Part shown: positions 27,722 to 38,502 of the stretch, in pieces
Layout: every line of letters starts with the position of its first letter
Numbering within the stretch: the first letter of the stretch is position 1
Assembly (NCBI GenBank): GCA_934183325.1
Contig: CAKPSH010000006.1
Location: 1 to 64,000, forward strand
Reading direction: 5' to 3'
From: an uncultured Clostridia bacterium
GTDB lineage: Bacteria > Bacillota > Clostridia > TANB77 > CAG-508
DNA: 64,000 bases
Made by a program: the position numbers and the translations under genes
The notes under the pieces: model-generated
The model's database searches: none
What the model was told of the DNA's origin: nothing
The model's input: the letters and a program-made list of their open reading frames with translations, nothing else

Positions 27722-30021
27722 AAATATATTCTAATATATTTATATTAATACATATAGGTTATAACAACATTGTTTACTTATATTTTATTTACATTCTATT
27801 ATATTTATATTATTACATATATTATTGAGCCTTCTCTCTTATCTATTGTATCATTTACATTCTAGTATATTTGTATTATTTCTCTTTAAGAGTAATACCA
27901 TCATATCCAACTTTTACATTCTAATATATTTGTATTAATACTCGGAACTATTGAAGTTGAAACTTCTTTGATTGGAAAATTTACATTCTAATATATTTAT
28001 ATATTAATAGTCATTCAAGACTTAAAAAAGTATTTATATTCTAGTATATTTATATTAATACCTTGAACCTTATGCAAACAGAAATGATAGAAGACCACTT
28101 TACATTCTAATATATTTATATTAATACTTGCTGTGCTTCAGTTCCAAACCGAGGCATACATTAATTTACATTCTAGTATATTTATATTAATACTGTTTTT
28201 CCTAAATCATCTTCTGCAGTATAAAACTCATTTACATTCTATTATATTTATATTAATACTAATAAGAGCAATTGGAATGATTATATTATTTACATTCTAA
28301 TGTATTTATATTAGAATTGTTTATATTGTTTTACGCCAATAGCATCATTTATATTCTAATATACTTATATTAATACTTTACAAATTTTGAATATGCACCA
28401 TATGTTGAGTTACTTACATTCTATTATACCTAAATTAATATTGTATTTGATTAAATGCTTGTCTTAAACATATGCTCCTTACATTCCAATATGTTTGTAT
28501 TAATACTTCTTATTTACTTTTTGTAAGAGTGTACGAAAGTAATTTATATTCTAATATATTTATATTAATACCAGTATGTAATATACCTATAAATGAAATT
28601 ACATTAAAATTTACATTCTAATATATTTATATTAATACTACTAAGACAATATGGTAAAGTAGAAATACAAGCAATATTTACATTCTAATATATTTATATT
28701 AATACAAGTATAACTCTAATTTCATAAAAATCACCATCCTGTATTTACATTCTAATATATTTATATTAATACCTAATAATTTTTTCCAACCTGCAAGGTC
28801 AGGTGTATTTACATTCTAATATATTTATATTAATACTTACAGCTAGAATTATAGGAATTTTTAGATAGAAATTTACATTCTAATATATTTATATTAATAC
28901 CTTTTTGAAATCTCCAATAATACCAGCTCTTGTAGTATTTACATTCTAATATATTTATATTAATGCTTTTACAAAACCACAAAATTTTTATTCAATTTCA
29001 GCATTTACATTCTAATATATTTATATTAATACAGAGCGTCTAATTTCTGATGAAGTTAACAGGTCGCAATTTACATTCTAATATATTTATATTAATACAA
29101 CGTGCAAACACAACAGACAATGAATGTTGGTATTTATTTACATTCTAATATATTTATATTAATACGCAGTCAAATATCCATAAAGGTAATTTGATGTATT
29201 TATTTACATTCTAATATATTTATATTAATACTTGAAGCTGATAAATTGAATTGCAGCGAAGACGATATTTACATTCTAATATATTTATATTAATACAGTA
29301 AATTTTTCCATTTTTCAAGATGAGATTTTAAATATTTACATTCTAATATATTTATATTAATACTGTGGACCAAAATGTAGTAGATGTCATAAATTTATTA
29401 TTTACATTCTAATATATTTATATTAATACATAAGACAAAGTACCTCTGTTGGTAAAGCTTTCCCAATTTACATTCTAATATATTTATATTAATACTTAAT
29501 CGTTTTTTATATTATAATTGAATCTCAAAATTTACATTCTAATATATTTATATTAATACAAACTACTATCATAAATAATCTTACAAGTGTATTCCATTTA
29601 CATTCTAATATATTTATATTAATACATAATTGATTATTTTATGGGAATGTGTACAATGTTATTTACATTCTAATATATTTATATTAATACCAGGTGTTAG
29701 CTCTTGCAACATCATTAGCAAGTGTATTTACATTCTAATATATTTATATTAATACCAGGTGTATTCCTGGACGTGGTATGCCAGCCCGCAATTTACATTC
29801 TAATATATTTATATTAATACACTTTGTGTAAATTCGTAAAAACTATAATTATAAGTACATTTACATTCTAATATATTTATATTAATACGGAAATCACGAC
29901 GAAGCAAGATTACAAGAATTACTATTTACATTCTAATATATTTATATTAATACTTCTGTCGTTCTTGACTGTAATTCAATTATAGTACTTTATTTACATT
30001 CTAATATATTTATATTAATAC
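27722..30021 (-). CRISPR. CRISPR array, 36 repeats and 35 spacers (type I-B)
   Basis: A 30-base repeat, read on the plus strand as ATTTACATTC...TATTAATAC, recurs from 27722 to 30021 with mostly 34-38-base spacers. On the minus strand it ends in GAATGTAAAT, the usual clostridial I-B 5' handle. From 28609 rightward, repeats are identical apart from one G at 28965. The leftmost 14 carry substitutions, so the left end is the old, leader-distal end and the array is transcribed on the minus strand from the leader at 30022-30206. Repeat 5 (27979) has a 2-base insertion and the next spacer is only 21 bases; three other distal spacers are 28-29 bases. Confidence 0.97.
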
Positions 30022-30206
30022 AGCTTCTAATTAGCACTACTATTTGTAATGCTTTCGCATATCATATCTGTCGTACTTCCTTTATCGTATCATAAATTTT
30101 ATTTTAAATCTATATTTTTTATAATAAAAACTAATATATGTTATATTCTATCTCATCTGTCTTTCTACTGTATTTTCTACACAATTACACATCGACAGAA
30201 AATCTC
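30022..30206 (-). promoter_or_regulatory. CRISPR leader
   Basis: 185 bases of AT-rich non-coding DNA between the first conserved repeat and the cas2 stop. Its position next to the uniform repeats and the acquisition genes marks it as the leader. I could not fix a clear promoter in it. Confidence 0.7.
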
Positions 30207-30491
30207 TTATAGAAAATTATCAGTTTTATCATCTTCAATCATTCCTAAAAATTCTTTTTCCATCCATTTTTGATTTCTACTTTTAAATAAAATTACACTA
30301 TCTTTATCTTCTCTTATATATTTATCAAGTTCACTTTTTAATTTCATAGCTTGCGATTCTAAAAGCTCTCCTTCAAATACAGAGTTCTGAATATGCACCA
30401 AATATTTCTTGCATATTTTAAAAACATTTCTCAATATTTTATGTCCTTCTTTATGCTCAAGGTTTATATCATATACTAAAATAACATACAT
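30207..30491 (-). CDS. cas2: CRISPR-associated endonuclease Cas2
   Basis: 94 residues from ATG 30491; the longer frame to 30533 runs into cas1. MYVILVYDINLEHKEG is the ferredoxin-like first strand with the conserved Asp, and YLVHIQNSVFEGEL follows. Cas2 bridges two Cas1 dimers during spacer integration. The start lies against the cas1 stop. Confidence 0.93.
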   Translation of the reverse strand: MYVILVYDINLEHKEGHKILRNVFKICKKYLVHIQNSVFEGELLESQAMKLKSELDKYIREDKDSVILFKSRNQKWMEKEFLGMIEDDKTDNFL

Positions 30492-30492
30492 T

Positions 30493-31485
30493 TTACCACC
30501 ACATTTTAAATCCTTCATATTCTTCATCTTCAAGTAAATGCTTAATTAATTTATATACTTCTAGTCTTATTAAATATTCATAACTAACTTCTCTCTCTAA
30601 TTTTTTATGCTTAATTTTGGTTTGTAATCTCAAATCAATTTCTCTTGTTATCTCTTTTCTTGCACTCTCTTTGATATATGTAAAATTAAGACCTTCTTCA
30701 AAATCTTTCTCAGTTATTTGTCTCTTGTTAAGCATTGAAAAGATTAATCTATCTGCTATAATTGGTTTAAAAATCTCTGAAATATCTAAGCACAATGAAA
30801 ATCTTCTTTCAGATGGCTCATGTAAATAACTTATTGTTGGATTTAATTGAGTTTTATAAATTTCGCTTAAAACTCTTGTATATATGATTGTATTAACATA
30901 CGAAATTAATGAATTTATTGCATTATCTGGTGGATTTTTTACTCTTTTTTCAAAGGCAATATCCTGATTTATTATAACATTCCAAGAATCATAATAAACC
31001 TTTCGGATATTTCCTTCTATTCCCATTAGCTCCGGAACATCATTACATAGTTTTATTTGAGTTCTTAAAAACTCTATTTCCTTCATATATTCTTTAAGAT
31101 TTTTTCCTCTATTATTATAATAAGTTAAATTTCGATAAATATTATATGAACCAGCATCTATAAATGCTTTTGCAATATTAATTCTTTTCTCTTTATCATT
31201 ATAATGCTCAACTTGTTTGATTAATAATTTTCCAGAAACAAGAGACTCTTTTGGATAATATGTTCCTGTGTAAAATCCATAATAGTTAAAGAAATGTATA
31301 TTTATTCCAAATTGAGATAAAAAATTTAATAAATTTGTATTAAAATCTAGTTCTGTCATCACATAAATGTCATCTACTCTTTCAACAGGAATACTCTTTT
31401 TTGTATTATCTTTATATACTATTTCTAATGTATTATCTTTTCTTTGTAGTCTACCATTTTTGTATAAATAATATGATTGTTTCAT
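30493..31485 (-). CDS. cas1: CRISPR-associated endonuclease Cas1
   Basis: 330 residues of the type I-B Cas1 kind: KNGRLQRKDNTLEIV at the N-terminal beta domain, VDDIYVMTELDFN, GIEGNIRKVYYDSWN with the metal-binding Glu, SYLHEPSERRFSLCLDISEIFKP with His, and the later Asp/Glu region. It is the integrase of spacer acquisition and looks complete. Confidence 0.96.
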   Translation of the reverse strand: MKQSYYLYKNGRLQRKDNTLEIVYKDNTKKSIPVERVDDIYVMTELDFNTNLLNFLSQFGINIHFFNYYGFYTGTYYPKESLVSGKLLIKQVEHYNDKEKRINIAKAFIDAGSYNIYRNLTYYNNRGKNLKEYMKEIEFLRTQIKLCNDVPELMGIEGNIRKVYYDSWNVIINQDIAFEKRVKNPPDNAINSLISYVNTIIYTRVLSEIYKTQLNPTISYLHEPSERRFSLCLDISEIFKPIIADRLIFSMLNKRQITEKDFEEGLNFTYIKESARKEITREIDLRLQTKIKHKKLEREVSYEYLIRLEVYKLIKHLLEDEEYEGFKMWW

Positions 31486-31512
31486 TATTTAACAATTCCT
31501 TTCTATATATTT

Positions 31513-32001
31513 TTATACATAACACAAATCAAAGTAAGAACATTTTTTACATATTTTTGAGTTAATTATTTTAGGTGGCTTATCTTGTCTTACTATACTT
31601 TCAATATTTTCTACAACATTTTTTAGTATTTCTCTATCATTATCTTCTAATATAATTTTCCTGTTTTCTCGTATTAATGGAAAATCAATTTCTGCCTTAA
31701 TGTTTTTTATTCCTTTTTGTTCCAAATAATATATATAATATTTTAACTGCCATATACCAGCATCTTCAATTGATTTTGTCTTCTTTACTTCATGTAATAC
31801 TGCTCCATCATTTATAAAATCTATATTTATAGTATTATCTATTAAAATTCCTTTCTTTTCTCTTTTATATGTTGTTTCATCTATTAATTTTCCAATTTGT
31901 ACTAATTCACTATTTTGCTCCATATTAATTTGATTTGTAAAATACCATAGTTTTCTTTCACATATAAAGTAATAATAAACCATTATTCCTGTTATATTCA
32001 T
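31513..32001 (-). CDS. cas4: CRISPR-associated exonuclease Cas4
   Basis: 162 residues, RecB-like. An N-terminal Cys (ICERKLWYF), GAVLHEVKKTKS with the active-site Glu/Lys, QLKYYIYYLEQKG, and C-terminal CKKCSYFDLC supply the four cysteines of the iron-sulphur cluster. Cas4 trims prespacers and selects PAMs with Cas1-Cas2. Confidence 0.93.
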   Translation of the reverse strand: MNITGIMVYYYFICERKLWYFTNQINMEQNSELVQIGKLIDETTYKREKKGILIDNTINIDFINDGAVLHEVKKTKSIEDAGIWQLKYYIYYLEQKGIKNIKAEIDFPLIRENRKIILEDNDREILKNVVENIESIVRQDKPPKIINSKICKKCSYFDLCYV

Positions 32002-32013
32002 TAATTTCTCCTA

Positions 32014-34206
32014 TTATAATTCTCTAGAATTTATTGAATAATCTTCATCTTCCTCTAAAACTAGTCCTTTTTCATTATCATATTTTGTGTCTATAATATA
32101 CTTTCCTTTTACATAAGGACACTCTGTTATAAAACTATGTAGTTTATATTTGTTTTTACTATTAATTGATATAAATAGTTTATCAATTTTCCTTTTTAAT
32201 TCGTATTTTTTCTTTGTTTCTCTTTCATTTTCATATTCATCAAATAATTTAAGATTTTCATCATATATAGTCTTTGGAATTACATCAATGTTATCAATAT
32301 TTCTTAAAATATGTTGTGCATCCTTTTTGCTTGTATCATAATCTACTATATTATTAAGTACCCTGAATGCATTTTTGAATTTTTTATAAAACTCCGTCTC
32401 TTGTAACATTTCTTTTGAATATAATTTATCAACTAACTCAATTTTTACTTTTTCCTTTAAGATTTCATTATCATATTGCATTAATAGCTCTATACTTTTA
32501 TCATAAATCTCTTTATCATATATATATCCAACTCCACTATTATCCTTTATATATATTTTAATATTTGGTACTTTTTCTTTATATTCTCTGCTTCTATAAC
32601 ATCTTCCTAATCTTTGAAATAAACTATCTAAAGTTGACATTTCTGTATATAAAATATCAAAATCTATATCTAGCGATGCTTCAACAATTTGTGTTGTTAT
32701 CCATATTCCAACTTCATTTCTATTCTTAGAAAAGTCTTTTATATTTTTTTCTTTCTCTCCTCTATCTTCTTGTATAAATCTTGAATGTAATAAATTTATA
32801 TTTGAGACTTCCTGCTCCTTTAACTTATCATATATTTCAATAGCCTTATTTATTGTATTAACAATTATTAGAACTTTTTTATTTTTTGATTTTTCTTTTA
32901 TTTCATCTATATCCTGCTCTATCCCTGAATTTATTAATTGGATTTTATGCCTTACAGTTTCTTTTGTAAATTCACTATATTTAAATTTTATTCCCATCTC
33001 TTCTAGTTTTTCTTTATATATTCTTGGCAGTGTAGCTGTCATAATCATGAATTTTCCATTCAAATTATTTATCATTTGTAAACCTTTTAGAATAATAGCT
33101 ACTATTTCTGGTGAATATGCTTGTATTTCATCAATTATAATTTTAGAATAACCTAGTGTTGCATAAATTTTTTCATACCCTCTATATTTAAATACAAAAG
33201 GAAAAATCTGATCTATTGTACATGTAGTTATTTTTTCATATAAATTTCTAGATTGTTCTATTTTTATTAATTCATTTTCTTCATTTTTTTCATCCAAATA
33301 ATCTACCGCTGTGGAATGTATTAATCCAACATGTTCATATTCAATTACATCTTTTATTCTATCATAAATTGCATTTATACTTATTCTTAACGGCAATGTA
33401 AAAAATGTTTTATCATTATTACTCCATAATAATGCTCCTTCTGTTTTTCCAATTCCTGTAGATCCAATTACTATTACATTTTCATTTTGATTTTCTTTTG
33501 CAAATTGTTGCAAATCATTCGGTTCAAATTTCTGCTTCTTCATAAATTTTTCTACGAATTCTGAAATTTCATCATTTGTTTCATCTTCAACTGATATCCA
33601 GGCTGAACTACAATGGTCTAATCTATGGAGTAATCCTTTCATTATACAAAAGTCTTTATATTCTTCATCAAATTCAGTTATTCTGGCCTGTCCTTCTACC
33701 ATTCCTAAATAAGTAGTTTTTAATTCTGGTACTTGTATTTGTAAATCTTTTTCTATTTTTTCAATGTTTGGCTCTATGTCTTTTTTTATTATTTTTTCTA
33801 ATAAATCTCTATCAACATGAATTGTGTTATTCCTCTCATGATGATAATAAATAGCTTGATATACTAATTTCCTTTCTGTTTTTGTCATCTCATAATTTTT
33901 ATATGGAACAAACATTGGAGATATTTGTTCATGTTTTATTTCTTCATTATTAAATTCAGTAATAATAAGTTGTTCTCCTATTGCTTTTCTTATCACATTT
34001 TGAAATCCAGAATACGCTTTTCCTACATCATGATATTTACATATTATTTCCATTAATGTCCAGAATCTTTCTTCAGGAATATCTACTATCTGTATGATTT
34101 TCTTACCATATTTTTTCTTTAAAATTTCTAAATTTTCTAATAATTTATCTGTATGCTCTTTTATTGTTTCTATCGGATTTGATTTTGCATAATATTTATA
34201 ATCCAT
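32014..34206 (-). CDS. cas3: CRISPR-associated helicase-nuclease Cas3 (HD fused)
   Basis: About 730 residues. ATG 34206 overlaps the cas5 stop by 11 bases and has GAAAGGATT; a longer frame to 34266 is inside cas5. The N-terminal HD nuclease shows EHTDKLLEN and CKYHDVGKAYSGFQ (about 55-68). The helicase shows Walker A IGSTGIGKTEGALLW (about 245), motif II DEIQ, MTATLPRIY and motif VI QRLGRCYRSRE. Cas3 unwinds and degrades target DNA recruited by Cascade. Confidence 0.95.
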   Translation of the reverse strand: MDYKYYAKSNPIETIKEHTDKLLENLEILKKKYGKKIIQIVDIPEERFWTLMEIICKYHDVGKAYSGFQNVIRKAIGEQLIITEFNNEEIKHEQISPMFVPYKNYEMTKTERKLVYQAIYYHHERNNTIHVDRDLLEKIIKKDIEPNIEKIEKDLQIQVPELKTTYLGMVEGQARITEFDEEYKDFCIMKGLLHRLDHCSSAWISVEDETNDEISEFVEKFMKKQKFEPNDLQQFAKENQNENVIVIGSTGIGKTEGALLWSNNDKTFFTLPLRISINAIYDRIKDVIEYEHVGLIHSTAVDYLDEKNEENELIKIEQSRNLYEKITTCTIDQIFPFVFKYRGYEKIYATLGYSKIIIDEIQAYSPEIVAIILKGLQMINNLNGKFMIMTATLPRIYKEKLEEMGIKFKYSEFTKETVRHKIQLINSGIEQDIDEIKEKSKNKKVLIIVNTINKAIEIYDKLKEQEVSNINLLHSRFIQEDRGEKEKNIKDFSKNRNEVGIWITTQIVEASLDIDFDILYTEMSTLDSLFQRLGRCYRSREYKEKVPNIKIYIKDNSGVGYIYDKEIYDKSIELLMQYDNEILKEKVKIELVDKLYSKEMLQETEFYKKFKNAFRVLNNIVDYDTSKKDAQHILRNIDNIDVIPKTIYDENLKLFDEYENERETKKKYELKRKIDKLFISINSKNKYKLHSFITECPYVKGKYIIDTKYDNEKGLVLEEDEDYSINSREL

Positions 34207-34861
34207 TCTGAATCCTTTCACTATAAAAGTAAATATTGTCGCCATCTTCATCTTGCAGCACTTCATCTAAATTTTTATTTGTATGCTGCTCCACAAATTT
34301 TACATTTACCTTATTCCATTTTCTGATATCATTTTGTATTGTATATGTTGTATTCAATCTATAATTTATTCCATCAATTTTTTCATCTATCCATTCTGGA
34401 ATATATGCATTGTTTTTTATTTCGGCATCTTCAACTTCTTCTACATTGTCCAAAATTTTTATTTCATCTACTCTTACAAGATCCTCATTTCTTCCTAGAG
34501 TAAATGTTTCTATTCCATTTATTATATTTTGATATATTTTATTTATTGTTTCATCTTTTGCTTCTATATGTATAATTAAATGTACATCTAATAACTGATG
34601 AACATTTCTTGGCATTGATGTTACTTTGTCTTTTCCTTTATACATTCTTAAATTCTGATAATTACTAAAAATTCCTTCATAACTTCCTTGTACAGATACA
34701 TTCATTGGGAAATATTCACCAGGTTTTGCTTGAAGTATTTTATGAAACATTCCTATTATCGTTGAATATGGAGGTAATGGATATGTTTCTGCCACTTTTG
34801 TTGCAAATGGCTTTTTATAACAAGCTGTTTCTTGATATAGTCTTAGTTTTAAAATTTTCAT
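34196..34861 (-). CDS. cas5: Type I-B CRISPR-associated protein Cas5
   Basis: 221 residues beginning KILKLRLYQETACYKKPF and containing ETYPLPPYSTIIGMFHKIL, the N-terminal RAMP fold of I-B Cas5. Cas5 caps the 5' handle of the crRNA in Cascade. It overlaps cas3 and follows cas7 by 17 bases. Confidence 0.92.
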   Translation of the reverse strand: MKILKLRLYQETACYKKPFATKVAETYPLPPYSTIIGMFHKILQAKPGEYFPMNVSVQGSYEGIFSNYQNLRMYKGKDKVTSMPRNVHQLLDVHLIIHIEAKDETINKIYQNIINGIETFTLGRNEDLVRVDEIKILDNVEEVEDAEIKNNAYIPEWIDEKIDGINYRLNTTYTIQNDIRKWNKVNVKFVEQHTNKNLDEVLQDEDGDNIYFYSERIQNGL

Positions 34862-34878
34862 TTATACTAATCCTTTCT

Positions 34879-35787
34879 TTAGGCTTTATAATACTCATTT
34901 ACTTTTGCTTTTAATTCTTTGAAAAATTCTTCTATATTTGTTGTTTTTCCTTTAAAAATTTCTTCTATTTCTGTTTCATTTTTAAATGTATTTTTTAGCA
35001 TACCTACTTTTGTATCATCATAAATTGATTTATCTCCAATTGTTAATGTTGTTGTATCTTTTAGCATTTCTGTATCAATACTGAATTCACCATTTTTTCC
35101 ATTTAATTTTATCCTTCCTAAAAAGAAAGGTGAATTTATATCATATATTCCGCCTATTACAAATACAGGACTTAAATTTTCTTCTCTTCCCCTTATTTCT
35201 CTATTTAATACTTTTATAATATCTAATAATTGAGTTACTCTTTCTGTTTTCTCTTCATTTGAAATCTCTATGTTTTCATCTTTTCCAATCTTTTCCAAGT
35301 CAATTGTTATTGTATATGTATAATAGCTTAAATGTTGTTCTACATTGGCAAGATTTGGAAACTCGTTAATTCTATCTGCTAATCCTTTATTGTTTAAAAA
35401 ATCCATATCACTTTTATATTCTTCCAACGAAATTGCATTACTTAATCTAACAGCTGCACTTCTTATATTTGAGCCATCGTTCTTAGCTGTTTTCATATAT
35501 CCAAATAAATCCATTTCTTGTGAATCTTTAATTGTTAATTCATCATCAAACTGTATTGTACCTTTTTCTTTATTTACTACCTCTAAATTCCAATTAAATA
35601 ATTTATTTCCAATTCTTACTATGTCATATCTTAATGCTTGTCTAGAAGCATATGTATAAACACTTCCATCACCTCTTGTTAGTTTTTTTAATTCAGATAT
35701 ATTTCCTATTCCTTCTCCATAATTTAAACTTTGACCTTTAAATACTAGAGTAATTGATAATCCTTTTTTATTTTTTATATTATCCAT
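34879..35787 (-). CDS. cas7: Type I-B CRISPR-associated protein Cas7 (Cst2/DevR-like)
   Basis: 302 residues. GLSITLVFKGQSLNYGEGIG, SVYTYASRQALRYDIVR and the later SAAVRLSNAISLEEYKSDMDF are Cas7 backbone features of the Cst2/DevR group. It forms the crRNA-binding filament. The start is flush with the cas8 stop. Confidence 0.9.
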   Translation of the reverse strand: MDNIKNKKGLSITLVFKGQSLNYGEGIGNISELKKLTRGDGSVYTYASRQALRYDIVRIGNKLFNWNLEVVNKEKGTIQFDDELTIKDSQEMDLFGYMKTAKNDGSNIRSAAVRLSNAISLEEYKSDMDFLNNKGLADRINEFPNLANVEQHLSYYTYTITIDLEKIGKDENIEISNEEKTERVTQLLDIIKVLNREIRGREENLSPVFVIGGIYDINSPFFLGRIKLNGKNGEFSIDTEMLKDTTTLTIGDKSIYDDTKVGMLKNTFKNETEIEEIFKGKTTNIEEFFKELKAKVNEYYKA

Positions 35788-37627
35788 TTATTTTTCCTCC
35801 TCTTTTTTCTCATATTTGTTAGATATTAATCCTGATAAGAAACTATGGCCTATTGATTCAAAATCTAATCCTGTCGTTTGCATAGTTTCTATAAAAATTG
35901 GTGATACATCTTTTCCCATTGCAATATGTAATCTTATTACAATATCCATAAATTCTTTTTTATTTCCTGCTTTGATACTATTTAGCATTTTATATGTATA
36001 CCCATCTAATTTATTATCTTCATTTTTTCTTTTAAGCTCCTCATGAATCTCTACTCCCAAATTATATATTGCATATAATTTATTATCATTTTTCTTTATA
36101 TCTTCCACTTGCCTTCCCTCCTTTTTTAATACATTTAATATCATTCGTATTTGTGTTGCCAAAAATGAATTATATCCATTTTTCTTTTCGACTTTTTTTA
36201 TTTCATCTCTTAATCTATCATTAATTATGTATTTAATATCTTTGTTTTTCATAATATAATCAACTATTTGTAGCCTGTATCTATAATCCCATATTTTTAC
36301 TAACGTTTTTTGTGCATATTCTGTAAAGAAAATTGAAATATATCTTTTTATATTAAAATATTCAATTCTACTATATGCTCCATATTCTGCTTCAATTTCA
36401 ACAACAAAAATGTTCTCTAACTGCCACATACTAACTTGTTTGTCTTGCTCTACTATATCTAATATTAGTTCTGAATATGGATTTTCACTATTGTTTTCAT
36501 ATCGTGATTTATTACTAAAGTTAAGGTTGGTTCTATATAGTTTCTCTACACTAGTATCATAATTTACAAAACTTAATAGTTGTTTTTCTTTATACTCACC
36601 ATTTTCTTTGATTGTTTTTGTTATATTGGTCATTCCCGCTGGTATACAAAATAAAATTAATTTACATATATCGCATATTGGCATTTTTACATTTTGATTC
36701 CAAAAGAAATTCTTTGCATTATCACTACTTATTGCAAGTGGCACAAAATTTCCTTCTGAATAGTTAGTTGTTAATCCTATTTCATTTTCACATAAACAAC
36801 AATTTTGTATAACTTTTTCTTTTAAATATTTTTGTATATCCTCTAAAGTTTTTGACTTATCTATATATTCTTTTTCAATCTTCGCATAAATTTTCTCCAT
36901 ATCCTGTGTTATATTTTTATTTTCCTTTGCATTTTGAATATATTCTTTTATTTGTTCTATGTCATATTTATTTTGTATAATTTCATTAATAAATCCAGCT
37001 TCTACAATGTTGCTAATATAGTCTTTGTACATTAGTTCTTGTTGTTCATTATATGATAATGCTGTTTTTACTACATTTAAAAAACTTGGTTGTCCATAGT
37101 ATTTGCTACTTAATATGCTTTTAAATAGATTTAGTGTTAATCTTTTATTTATATTCTCCTTTTTCAAGTTATAAATAATTTTTTCACTTATTTCTATTAT
37201 TTCTTGCTTTGTAGATAATTTATCTAATAAATCATAATTTTCTTTTATTTCATTATAAGTCTCTTCATCAAACTTTTTTATCTTATCCATTTGTTTTTTT
37301 ACTATTTCTTTTATATATTTAATATTTGTTTTTATTCTTTCTTTCCTTTGTTTTTCTTCATCTTTATTTTCAAGATTTTTTTCTATATTATTTTCTAAAT
37401 AATCAAATGAATTTTTAGTTCGATTTTCTACACTTTCTGCCACATTATATTTTTTATAAAAATAATTAAAATAATATTTATGAAAATTCCTTAGGTCTTC
37501 TGTATCAAATTCAATATAATTATTTCTTTTTAATGCAAATTCATCTTCATTTTCTTCAAGTATTCTTAAGAATCCAACAATTCCGTGCATTATAAAACCA
37601 ATCATTCAAATATACTTTTATTTTCAA
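35788..37627 (-). CDS. cas8b: Type I-B CRISPR-associated protein Cas8 (Cst1-like), apparent 1-nt frameshift near the start
   Basis: The long open frame (35788-37605, 605 residues) begins GIVGFLRILEENEDE and has a zinc-finger pair CCLCENE ... CDICKLILFC, marks of the Cst1-type large subunit that recognises PAM. The good ribosome site GGGAGGTG (37633-37640) is followed by TTG 37627, whose frame reads KIKVYLNDWFYNA and then runs off-frame. Removing one C at 37585 joins it to GIVGFLRILE, the expected family N-terminus. The internal ATGs have no ribosome site. So either cas8 is inactivated or there is an assembly indel. Confidence 0.85.
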
Positions 37628-37641
37628 CTTAACACCTCCCT

Positions 37642-38355
37642 CTATACAACTTGAAACATCCCGAAACCGGCACTATGTTTACTACCTATTCCAGCTCTGT
37701 ACAGATAATTTAATAGTTCTATATCTCCTTCTAATTCAAATATTCCAGTCGAACATTCTATCTTCTTTTCATAGAATTTTATAATTACTTTTTTTGCTTT
37801 TATTGGTACTAGTTTTAATCCATCTACTATTTCTGGTTTAATCTCTGTTATTTTTAATTGTTCTTTAATATTTATTCTTAATATTTCTTCAAATTTTTCA
37901 TTTCCAAATGAATAATAGTAATCTTTATTTTCCTTTCTTTCTCGCACACATAAAGGACTTTGAAATTTTATTAAGATCTTATTTTCTTTTATTTCTTTTT
38001 CTGGTATAAGTCCGATATCTCTTAAAGTCCAAGAATTTTGATTGATTGAAAATTTTTTATATTTTTGATGATTAAATGAATTGTACAAAATAATTGCTGT
38101 TTCATAATTTTCTATTGTCATATTCATTTCAAAGTTTTTATCATCTAATATTATTTCTTGACTATTAATTTTAGGTTGCCTAAAAAAGACAGAAAAAGCA
38201 TAAGGTTTTATAATATTATCTTTCTGGTTATAGTATTTTTGAAATACTTTTTCACTATATTCAGATAATGATAATTTTATAAAACTAATTATGCTTCTTC
38301 TATAATCTATTGGTATTTTTTTATTTTCTAATGTAAAATATAATTTTATTCTCAT
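37642..38355 (-). CDS. cas6: CRISPR RNA endoribonuclease Cas6
   Basis: 237 residues from ATG 38355 behind AGGAGGTG; an in-frame GTG at 38364 is part of that site. The protein has two RAMP-like halves and ends GIGSKHSAGFGMFQVV, the glycine-rich loop of Cas6. It cuts the precursor in the repeat to leave the GAATGTAAAT-type handle. First gene of the cas operon. Confidence 0.93.
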   Translation of the reverse strand: MRIKLYFTLENKKIPIDYRRSIISFIKLSLSEYSEKVFQKYYNQKDNIIKPYAFSVFFRQPKINSQEIILDDKNFEMNMTIENYETAIILYNSFNHQKYKKFSINQNSWTLRDIGLIPEKEIKENKILIKFQSPLCVRERKENKDYYYSFGNEKFEEILRINIKEQLKITEIKPEIVDGLKLVPIKAKKVIIKFYEKKIECSTGIFELEGDIELLNYLYRAGIGSKHSAGFGMFQVV

Positions 38356-38418
38356 ATTTTTCACCTCCTACACTTGATAATTTATTTTAGTTACTATCAA
38401 TATATCGGCTGTGAATAA

Positions 38419-38447
38419 TTTATACCATATTTTACATTTTTTTACAA
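38419..38447 (-). promoter_or_regulatory. Likely cas operon promoter
   Basis: TTGTAA (38442-38447), 17-base spacer, TATAAA (38419-38424) on the minus strand, about 65 bases before cas6. Confidence 0.5.
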
Positions 38448-38502
38448 TATTTTCCTTTTATTTTATATAGTTATTCATAAATATTACTTGTAGAGTAAAT
38501 TT

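Noticed and set aside
27912..28010. A second CRISPR locus starting in the degenerate repeats.
   Set aside because: Spacing and repeat sequence grade smoothly into the main array.
28377..28411. A CRISPR spacer sharing the 13-mer TGAATATGCACCA with the cas2 gene (around 30389).
   Set aside because: Only about 13 contiguous bases agree in a very AT-rich window; the rest of the spacer does not match, so chance is the simpler explanation.
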